The notes beneath the pieces are model-generated. The model saw only the letters and a list, made by a program, of their open reading frames with translations. It made no database searches and was not told the DNA's origin. A stretch of 37,201 nt of DNA from positions 1 through 37,201 of the IMG/VR virus record IMGVR_UViG_3300023174_000367; one strand, 5' to 3'. This DNA is from a virus. The position numbers were made by a program, and so were the translations under genes. Below, one piece after another: positions 20,187-27,973 of the stretch (positions are counted from its first letter, which is position 1; each line of letters opens with the position of its first letter).

Positions 20187-23100
20187 TACTTCCTAGAAGC
20201 TAGTCCCTTTTGATCAGGTGTTGGATAGCGCATCTCTGTAGGCTCAGCAAACACACTCTTACCCTCATCTATTCTTTTCTTTGCAAAGGCTTGTGCCTTT
20301 GAATAGATGGCATCAGTTGCTTCCTTACCCGCCAATAAATGATTAAGCTCAGCTTTATTTAATGTAGGCACAATGAGTGGATGCTCTACATTCTTTCCTT
20401 TGTATGTAAACTCAGAAGATATTTCTGTAGACACACCGCCTTCTTTATTTGGAAGCGCACCAAGATATCCCTTACCTTTAGCACCTTCACCACTATTGCG
20501 TAAACCGTATGGGGCTAGTCCTTCTTCTGTACTATCTTTTTTCAAACCTAAGCCACCACCTTTATTAAGCTTGGGTGTAATATCTCTGATAGTCTCAATG
20601 GCTTTCTTTTGTTCTCCTGCTGAGTACAAAATCGGATCTGTTTTCTGTAAAGCTTTCTTAAGCTCCAACAACATAGCAGGTTTAGGACTAGTGTTAAAAG
20701 CTTCTTGGCTCATCTCATCCCTATAAATATTTAGCAGCTTGTTAATACTTGAATTAAGTTCGCTTTGGTACTTCTCTAAAGCAGAATAATAGTTTTGACC
20801 ATAGCCTGTTTTAGTTGATGTCACCTCTGAAGACTTAGCAATTTCATTAAACACAGTGCGAATATCTTTGTATGCTTGATAGGCATTAGGTGCAGTTTTG
20901 CTAGCCAGTCCTTTAGTAGAGCTGTAATTAAAGTCATTAAGCCTAGCTAACGCATCATTTATTTTTGTTTCTCTAGCACTTATCTTCCCATACTTCTCAC
21001 TAACACCAGCTATGTCTTGTGTCACCTTAAGCTTATCTGCTTCAACAAAAACATCTTCTGTTTCTTTAAATAGCTGTGAGCGGGGCAAGCTCAATGGTCT
21101 AGCCACATTAGGACTACCAGTGATTGTTCTTGCTAGATAGTTTAAATCCTGTTTATCATATGCATCAAGAGGCATGTTCACTCTTCTGAATTCATATTCA
21201 GCATATGGTATTTCCACTTGAGAAATATTCTTAGGATTTTTGCCACCAAACTTTTCAATGTAATAGTTTAAGTTGGGATCTTTGGTAAAGGAGATGGCTC
21301 CAGCATTCAATTCAAAGTGAGACATCTTGTTTGTCTGAGGATTGTAGAAACCTCTAGCAAGTTTTTCAGGAGTGCGCTCTGATCTATTACCATGATAAAG
21401 AATAACAGGAGGTGTATCTTTATATTTAACACGCAAAGCATCAAGCTTGTCTTGGTATTTAGAAGCAAAAGAAGCAAAGTCTTCTAAAGAAGCAGCATCA
21501 TCTGCCTCTACTTCTTTTCCTTTAGCTGCTCTGTATTCACCTTGTGCAACAGCTATAACATCTTCATCCAAAGGTTTAGCTCCCTTAGTAAAGGAAAGCT
21601 CATCAAGCTTGTCAACTAAAACAGGGAAAGTGTTCTGTCTAATTTCTCTGATATTTTGTAATACTTCTTTTCTTCTGAATGTATCACCGCTTACCAAAGG
21701 AAGCTTGTTAAAATCTGGTGCTCTAGATAAAGCTCTTTTTTCTAAATCATTAATTGGTGTGAACACAATATCAGGACTAACAAGGGTTAAGTCTTTTAGT
21801 GTTGGCGGTGTAGCTGTACCTTCAGGTGCAATCTCTTTCAGCTTATTTAAGAAACTCTTTTGATAATCATCAGGGAAATCAGTTTTAAATTTATCTAGCT
21901 GGTACTGCGATCCCATGCTAGTCTTTAACAAAGACTCAGCTTGGTTAAGTTGCTCTGTGGAATATTTATTAATCTCATCCACAAAGCTTGGCTGCACTGT
22001 TTCTTCAGTCTTACTGACAACAGGAGCAGGCTCCATTGGTGTAGCAGGAACAATGACTTCTTTCTTTGGGGCAGTCTTTGTAACAGAAGGAGGCACAGAT
22101 ACAGGAGTTCCTTGTTGCTTCAACAAGTCTTCTGTTTGCTTCACAGCAGGAGCAACTTCCACCCCTGCTTTGGTAGCCATGTCTGTCACCTTCTTAAGCA
22201 AGTCATCAGCAGACTCAGTGATAGACTTTTTAGCCACCTTAGTTGCACTCTTACCAATAAGAGTTTCAGCCATCTGTGTAGCCACACCACCAACACCAAA
22301 TGCTGGTTGTTTCTTTAGAGCAGCAGCAATAGAAAGAGCAGACACATAGTCCTTAGTTTCTGCTAAGTCTTTCTTCATGTTCTGTTTATAAAACTCTGCC
22401 GTAGCTCTCTTAACTTCAGGAGCAAGTTTGCTATATTTAATTTCAAACAAACGTGCTTGTTCACCACGATTAAAGGCATCAGCCTCTGCTTGTTTACTAG
22501 CAATATCTTTAGCATTTGTTTGCGCCCAAGTAAGAAGATTTTGCATAGCAATTTTTCTAACGTCAGGGCCAGCTTGCTTGTAGAAGTCTGTTTCTTTTAA
22601 CACATCAAATGTATCAAGCAACAGAGGAGCCATCACCTTACGAGCACTAGCATCTACAATCTTATCTCCAGTGGAGGTAAAGATTTTATTGTTTGGTATT
22701 TTAAGTTTAAGTATCTCTTCTTCTAAAGGCTGTGGTGCTCCCTTGATAGTGATACCAGTGAATATCTTCAAAGGCCCTGCATCATTAAACGCAGCTTCTT
22801 TTCTTGTAGCTGGTTGATATACAGGAAGCTCTTGTTTAAGAACAGGTGTCTTCTTAATAAGCTGATTCTTCATAGAAGAAAGAAAGCCTTCTTCACCAGC
22901 AGGAATCTGATAAGCATCTCTTGGTAGATTTTCATCTCTATCAATAGCACCAATCAAGTCACTGATCTGTTGAACAGGAATTAATGCTCTACCAAAGTAT
23001 TGACCTGCCCACTCACCAAAGAATGTAGCCACCTTCTGATCAGCACTTCCCTCACCTGTTTGCATATTAGACACTGACTCAGCAAACTTATCTCCCAACC

Positions 23101-25744
23101 ACGCAGAAGTACCGGCAGGGGCTTTGAAACCTGTCATTGCTTCTAAGAATTCTTTAGTGCTGAATTCATCTGTTCTAGCTTTCTCAAGCTTAACCAAGTA
23201 GTCACCCATAGCTAAGAAAGGAGCCATAGGAAACAACGCTCTAGTGTCTACTAAACTTCCATCAGGATTCTTTATATCGTACCAATTAGTGTCTTGGTTT
23301 TCTTGTCTGTATTTATAAGCTGCATAGATGGCAGCAGTACCTACAGCACCCTTAGATGTGTTCTCTAAGCCCTTCATTAAATATCTCTGACCTTCTTCAT
23401 TGCCTGCTCTTAACATAGAAGAGCCTTTAGCTATGTCAGCAGCACCAGAAAAGACACCCATAGGGCTATGCTTGTATGTCCACGACATGGCATTAGCCAT
23501 AAAGCGAGGGAAAGGAACGAGGGTAGAACCAACAGGGCCTAATGATTCCACAAACTTAACTGCATGGAACATTACACCTTGTGTTGGCATCTTGCTAAAT
23601 GTAGCAGCCAATGCTTCATCTGTAGCATTCTTTAGCACATCAAAAGGAATATTCTTTCCTTGTGACATGATGTCATACATATCAATACCAACACGGCTAA
23701 GTTGTTTCTCAACAGAAGCAGTGAAGATGGCTTTTCTAAAGAAAGCATCTTGAGCTACGTTCAATGTGTTAGCCATCTGTGCCACTTTAGAAAGTTCAGT
23801 GGCTTCGTTCTCACCCACTGTGCGTAAGATACGACCACGCAGAGTAGGAGAACCAGCAAGAAGTCTTTCAGCTACATCAGAAGATAGGTTGCTTTGTCCT
23901 AAATAGAAAGCTGTTCTAACGGCATCATCATAGACACCTTTAAGACCACCAGTAAAACTACCTGTCAATGGTTTACCGCTGCCAAGTTCATAGGCTGTTT
24001 TACCCATACGATATAGAGAAGACTCAATGGCTTCTGATGCTGCACCAAAAGTTACAACCATACCACCTGAAAAAGCATTGCGTACAGTGGTAGCAACTTG
24101 CGACACCATCAAGGCCTTAAGCTCTCTATCTAGTCTCATTGATAGATCATACAGACCAGTGAATGCAGATGTCAGTGTGTTACGTTTACCATACATCAAA
24201 TCCACTTCTTTAGCAGCAGCAGGATCAATGTTCTTAAGTTTGTTTTGTAAACGAGCAAGAACAGAATAGGCTTGCAATGTACGACCAGCGTCCCCTGCTG
24301 TTGTTCTATTCATACGAGCAAACTCTTCTGGTGTAACTCCAGCATTAGCTAGAGCATCACGAAGAATAACATCATCAATGTTCTCAATGTTCATGAAAAC
24401 ATTCTTAACAGCATCACTAATCTTCTGATCAGCTTTAGGAGCAAGCTCAGGAACTTGTGACCAAACATTGCTTGCAATCTGTGCAGCCTTCTTGTTCACA
24501 TCATTTCTTATTTGCATCTCAGCAATAGATGTAGGATCTCCTTCTTTATTAAGAAGCTTCCTACCTTCAAAGATGTCATAAGCATCTTCAAGCTGTGTCT
24601 CTGTTGCTGCTTTAGGAGCCACCTTTACTTCAGGCGGTGGTGTAGATACATCCATCTTAGGCTCTATACGGCCTCTAGCAGCCTGTTGACGCTCTGCTAA
24701 TATGGCATCTAACTCTCCCACCTTTGTCTTACCTCTAGCAAGCCTAGCGGCTGTTAACAAGCCACTTGTTTCTAGTGTTCCACCAATAGCACCGATAGCT
24801 CCAGCAGTGCCTGCCTCAGTGAGGTTGATTCCTTCAGCAACTTTCTTTTCTTCTGCCACTAAGTTTGCTTCAATTTCCTTAATTTGATCAGCCACTTCTT
24901 GCTGCTGTTCTGGTGGAAGCTGTGCCACCACTTGCTTAGCTTGTTCAACCTTGGCTCTTGTGTTTTTGTTAGCAGCGTCTTGTGTTACAAGTTTTCTACG
25001 CTGTTCTTGTACGTTACCTAAAGCAGCGCCTGTTCCTTCAACAGTGGGAACAGTGAGTGCAGCAGTAGTACCAAGCCTACTAGCTAGTGCTGCTCTAATT
25101 CCTTTTGTGGCAGCTTCTTTAACAAAGACATTCTTAGCTACAGTACCAGCACCTAAAGAGATGGCTGTAGTTGGATCACTAATAACACTACCCAATGCAT
25201 CAAGAACAGGGGTAAATCCTTTCTGTCCTTTATCACTGAAATAGCTTGCAGTGTTGTCAAAGATGTCATAAGCTTTCTTAGCTTTTAACAAGTCTTCTTT
25301 ACTAGCATTGTTTAAATATTGTATCTCTTGTGTGCCTGAAATAAGGTTACCAAAAGATAGCATACGCATGTGGCTAGCCCACCGCTTAACATAATCATCT
25401 TTGGTTTCATTAGGAAGCATAACTCCCTCTTTACCAAACCTAGCTGTGGCGTAGTCATTAATGGCTTTAAAGTTGTCTGGATTTTCAGATAAGTCTTTGA
25501 AAGAAAATTGACTCTCCTTAATCTTCTTTTCTCTTTCTAGATTGCTAGCAGCAGCTTGAATGCTACTTTGTTTAGCTGTCTCTACTAGAGAAAGCTTAGG
25601 TGCGGGAACAGGAGCAACTTCTGCTACAACAGCATCAGCAGGTGGTGTCCAGCTACTTGTTACAGCATCAGCAGGAGGCTTCCATCCACCAGTGGAGGGA
25701 GCAACAGTGGCTTCTACAGCGTCAGAAGGAGGAGTCCATGCCAT
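20186..25744 (-). CDS. Giant putative internal virion / polyvalent protein, 1852 aa
   Basis: Start ATG 25744 follows AAGGGTAAGAAATAAAC. Residues 1-45 hold three WxPPxDAV repeats. A helical, partly hydrophobic region (about 180-350 and 520-1000, e.g. GLLTAARLARG and STLVPFPRFMANAM) suits a protein ejected into the host. A linker (1200-1250) is Pro/Val rich. Residues about 1445-1575 look ADP-ribosyltransferase-like: LYHGN (1449-1453), SFTKDPNLNYY (1485-1495) and EDVFVEADKLKV (1563-1574). The C-terminus (1728-1852) has GLGLKKDSTEEG, GKGYLGALPNKEGG and LIVPTLNKAEL, a module I recognise at the ends of other phage proteins. It is the last gene of the leftward block, the expected place for internal virion proteins. 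Not an N4-type RNA polymerase. Confidence 0.75.
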   Translation of the reverse strand: MAWTPPSDAVEATVAPSTGGWKPPADAVTSSWTPPADAVVAEVAPVPAPKLSLVETAKQSSIQAAASNLEREKKIKESQFSFKDLSENPDNFKAINDYATARFGKEGVMLPNETKDDYVKRWASHMRMLSFGNLISGTQEIQYLNNASKEDLLKAKKAYDIFDNTASYFSDKGQKGFTPVLDALGSVISDPTTAISLGAGTVAKNVFVKEAATKGIRAALASRLGTTAALTVPTVEGTGAALGNVQEQRRKLVTQDAANKNTRAKVEQAKQVVAQLPPEQQQEVADQIKEIEANLVAEEKKVAEGINLTEAGTAGAIGAIGGTLETSGLLTAARLARGKTKVGELDAILAERQQAARGRIEPKMDVSTPPPEVKVAPKAATETQLEDAYDIFEGRKLLNKEGDPTSIAEMQIRNDVNKKAAQIASNVWSQVPELAPKADQKISDAVKNVFMNIENIDDVILRDALANAGVTPEEFARMNRTTAGDAGRTLQAYSVLARLQNKLKNIDPAAAKEVDLMYGKRNTLTSAFTGLYDLSMRLDRELKALMVSQVATTVRNAFSGGMVVTFGAASEAIESSLYRMGKTAYELGSGKPLTGSFTGGLKGVYDDAVRTAFYLGQSNLSSDVAERLLAGSPTLRGRILRTVGENEATELSKVAQMANTLNVAQDAFFRKAIFTASVEKQLSRVGIDMYDIMSQGKNIPFDVLKNATDEALAATFSKMPTQGVMFHAVKFVESLGPVGSTLVPFPRFMANAMSWTYKHSPMGVFSGAADIAKGSSMLRAGNEEGQRYLMKGLENTSKGAVGTAAIYAAYKYRQENQDTNWYDIKNPDGSLVDTRALFPMAPFLAMGDYLVKLEKARTDEFSTKEFLEAMTGFKAPAGTSAWLGDKFAESVSNMQTGEGSADQKVATFFGEWAGQYFGRALIPVQQISDLIGAIDRDENLPRDAYQIPAGEEGFLSSMKNQLIKKTPVLKQELPVYQPATRKEAAFNDAGPLKIFTGITIKGAPQPLEEEILKLKIPNNKIFTSTGDKIVDASARKVMAPLLLDTFDVLKETDFYKQAGPDVRKIAMQNLLTWAQTNAKDIASKQAEADAFNRGEQARLFEIKYSKLAPEVKRATAEFYKQNMKKDLAETKDYVSALSIAAALKKQPAFGVGGVATQMAETLIGKSATKVAKKSITESADDLLKKVTDMATKAGVEVAPAVKQTEDLLKQQGTPVSVPPSVTKTAPKKEVIVPATPMEPAPVVSKTEETVQPSFVDEINKYSTEQLNQAESLLKTSMGSQYQLDKFKTDFPDDYQKSFLNKLKEIAPEGTATPPTLKDLTLVSPDIVFTPINDLEKRALSRAPDFNKLPLVSGDTFRRKEVLQNIREIRQNTFPVLVDKLDELSFTKGAKPLDEDVIAVAQGEYRAAKGKEVEADDAASLEDFASFASKYQDKLDALRVKYKDTPPVILYHGNRSERTPEKLARGFYNPQTNKMSHFELNAGAISFTKDPNLNYYIEKFGGKNPKNISQVEIPYAEYEFRRVNMPLDAYDKQDLNYLARTITGSPNVARPLSLPRSQLFKETEDVFVEADKLKVTQDIAGVSEKYGKISARETKINDALARLNDFNYSSTKGLASKTAPNAYQAYKDIRTVFNEIAKSSEVTSTKTGYGQNYYSALEKYQSELNSSINKLLNIYRDEMSQEAFNTSPKPAMLLELKKALQKTDPILYSAGEQKKAIETIRDITPKLNKGGGLGLKKDSTEEGLAPYGLRNSGEGAKGKGYLGALPNKEGGVSTEISSEFTYKGKNVEHPLIVPTLNKAELNHLLAGKEATDAIYSKAQAFAKKRIDEGKSVFAEPTEMRYPTPDQKGLASRK

Positions 25745-25746
25745 GT

Positions 25747-27261
25747 TTATTTCTTACCCTTAGTGTAGGGCTTACCATCAGGGCCGGTTGTTGTTTCACC
25801 CGGTTGCAGAGTGGCCCACTTAGCATCAAACTGTGCTGGTGTAGGCAGCTTCTGTGGAGCAGCCGCAGGCTGTCTAGCAGGGGCAGGAGTAGGCGCTGCT
25901 GGCGTTGCTGCTGTAGGCGTTGCTGCTGGCGCTGGTGGGGGAGGAAGTGGTGTTCCTCCGACAGTGGGCAATCTAGCTACACCATTCTGATCAAACACAA
26001 CACCAATAGAAATCAAAGCTGTCTTATGAAGTTCAGACTTAGGCTTGCCATCAGAGTTTGTCATCTGAGCAATAACAGCGTTTCTTCCGTTATTTATGCC
26101 TTGTCTATAAAGCTTCTCAGAAGCCAAGTCTTTAGGCTGTACAGAAGTTGATCCATCAGGATTAGTAATGGTGATGAATGAGCCGGGAGGCATAGAGTCT
26201 TGAACAGCAGAAGCAACACCTTTAGTGGCTGCTGAAATGTAATTAGCTGCTGATATTTTCTCTACGTTAGTTTCTTGTTTATCGAGCAACAACTCACGTT
26301 GTTTCAATTCACCAGTTAAGAGAGCCACTTGTTTGGTGTCACCAGCTTTTTTTGCTTCAATAATCTTATTAGCAAGGTCTGTTCTAATATCAGCTTCTGT
26401 AACTTTCTTATCAGTGGCTAAAAGTTTCTGTCTATTCTTCAATTCTAATTCAAGCTTAGCTTTAACTTCTGGGTCTTTTTCTGCTTGAATCTTTGTAACA
26501 AGATTAGACTGTATCTGTTCATTGCTTAATGACTCAGTGCGAGTAAGGGTTTCAGCCACAACAAAAGCAGCCACCTTAGCAGAAGCCGCTTGAAGAGCCA
26601 CAGGATCTTTATCTTCCTGTGCCTTAACTACAGCAAGCTTTGCTTGTTTAAATTGTGCATCATAATTAGAAGAAGACAAAATACCTAAGTTAAACTTAAC
26701 TTCACCTTCAGGCATTTTAGGTTTGAAGTTCATTGCTCTTCTTAACTGTTCTGGATCAAGACCTAAAGGAGCCACAATACGTTTAAGTTCTTGTTCTTGT
26801 GTGCCTGCTGTAATTTTTTGAATGAGGGACATGTTCTTATTAGCTTCAACAGGAGCAGCCTTAGCAGCAGACATGTCATACATGTTGTTAACAAGATCAT
26901 CTACTGACTTACCAGTATTGGTAGAAGCAAGCTGTGCAAAGTCTGTAAACTTAACTACAGAAGGATCCCAATCAGCCTGCGCTGCTCTGGCTTTTAAAGC
27001 AGCAATGGCAGCAGGGTTTGTAGCAGCAGTGACTAAATCATCATTAGACACTGTAGGAAATTGAGACTTAAGAAAGAGAACATCCTCTTTCATTTTATTA
27101 GCTTGCTTATCTCTAGCATCTTTTACTTTATTGTGGTTATCAATAAGCATAGACGCTTGAGCAGCAGCTAGTTCTCTAGCATTCTTTTCTTCTTTTTTAA
27201 TATTCTCAGTGATGGTGGTAGCAGCACCAGTTGCAAACGCTTGAAAGAAATTACCAGCCAT
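25747..27261 (-). CDS. Putative internal virion / structural protein, 504 aa
   Basis: ATG 27261 overlaps the upstream stop (TAATG). The protein is mostly charged helix, probably coiled coil. It has an internal duplication of about 40 residues (LSNEQIQSNLVTKIQAEKDP... and VTEADIRTDLANKIIEAKKA...). A C-terminal Pro/Ala-rich linker (about 430-475) leads to a short end module, WATLQPGETTTGPDGKPYTK. No enzyme motif is seen. Its place between the 166-residue and 1852-residue genes suggests part of an ejection or internal-core set. Confidence 0.68.
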   Translation of the reverse strand: MAGNFFQAFATGAATTITENIKKEEKNARELAAAQASMLIDNHNKVKDARDKQANKMKEDVLFLKSQFPTVSNDDLVTAATNPAAIAALKARAAQADWDPSVVKFTDFAQLASTNTGKSVDDLVNNMYDMSAAKAAPVEANKNMSLIQKITAGTQEQELKRIVAPLGLDPEQLRRAMNFKPKMPEGEVKFNLGILSSSNYDAQFKQAKLAVVKAQEDKDPVALQAASAKVAAFVVAETLTRTESLSNEQIQSNLVTKIQAEKDPEVKAKLELELKNRQKLLATDKKVTEADIRTDLANKIIEAKKAGDTKQVALLTGELKQRELLLDKQETNVEKISAANYISAATKGVASAVQDSMPPGSFITITNPDGSTSVQPKDLASEKLYRQGINNGRNAVIAQMTNSDGKPKSELHKTALISIGVVFDQNGVARLPTVGGTPLPPPPAPAATPTAATPAAPTPAPARQPAAAPQKLPTPAQFDAKWATLQPGETTTGPDGKPYTKGKK

Positions 27262-27761
27262 TACATCACCTCTTTCTGTTTACGTGCCATAAGACCTGCT
27301 GGCTTTGTTTCTTGTACTTGTTCAACAGTTTTCTCCATGCTCTCTAAAGCTTTCTTCATAGCAAGCTTAGCAATACCAACAGGAACAATGTTTTGTTTTT
27401 CTATCTCATCAGGATAAACAATGTAGTCTACGTCACTAAGCTCAGCAAATGTAACTAACAATTCAATAATGACAGGCATAATAAGTATGCCCATGTCCAG
27501 TGTATGAACACCTTCACTCACATGGTTAAGCATGATTGATTGTGCCATCACAGACAGAGGCACTTTAGTTTCTATGGCATCAATGGCATTAGACATTACT
27601 TCTGGATCAGAAAAACTATCCATATATCTTTGAACAACCTCACCAATATTAACTAGTTGAGGAGGCTGTTGCCAAGGTCTACTCTTCTCAGGAGCAGTCC
27701 AAGAAATGCCCGGAGCTACGGGCTGTAGTACATCAAGAGGGCTTGATTTATTTGGTTGCAT
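27261..27761 (-). CDS. Putative virion-associated protein, 166 aa
   Basis: ATG 27761 lies inside the end of the preceding gene, with AGGGA upstream. The N-terminus is Pro-rich (DVLQPVAPGISWTAPE). The middle is helical with a hydrophobic stretch (LDMGILIMPVIIELLVTFAE). The C-terminus is basic. The family is not recognised with confidence. Clustered with large putative internal virion genes. Confidence 0.62.
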   Translation of the reverse strand: MQPNKSSPLDVLQPVAPGISWTAPEKSRPWQQPPQLVNIGEVVQRYMDSFSDPEVMSNAIDAIETKVPLSVMAQSIMLNHVSEGVHTLDMGILIMPVIIELLVTFAELSDVDYIVYPDEIEKQNIVPVGIAKLAMKKALESMEKTVEQVQETKPAGLMARKQKEVM

Positions 27762-27960
27762 TTAGCATTCCCTTTCTAGCTTCTCTAATACCCTGTACTG
27801 TGTCAGCAACAATCTTCATATTCATATTTTCTTTTTTAGTTTCTTCTGTTTGTTTCTCTTTGGTAGGAGCAAAGCCCATAGGCTTTTTCTTAGAAGCAAA
27901 AGGTTTATTAGAAGCAATGATGCCTTCTATTTTGTTCATGTATGATTTAATGTGTTGCAT
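27748..27960 (-). CDS. Basic hypothetical protein, 70 aa
   Basis: ATG 27960 with AGGA about ten bases upstream. The product is Lys-rich and helical (MQHIKSYMNKIEGIIASNKP...), ending ARKGMLNATK. The last 14 bases overlap the next gene. It could be a small virion or chaperone component; no homolog is recognised. Confidence 0.6.
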   Translation of the reverse strand: MQHIKSYMNKIEGIIASNKPFASKKKPMGFAPTKEKQTEETKKENMNMKIVADTVQGIREARKGMLNATK

Positions 27961-27973
27961 TTTTAAAATCCTA

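Noticed and set aside
20186-25744. N4-type virion RNA polymerase as identity of the giant gene
   Set aside because: I see no RNA polymerase A, B or C motifs, and the length is about half that expected.
25600-26151. 183-codon plus-strand frame rich in Gln, Arg and Cys
   Set aside because: It is the antisense shadow of the junction between two minus-strand genes; composition is unnatural and no homolog-like pattern is seen.
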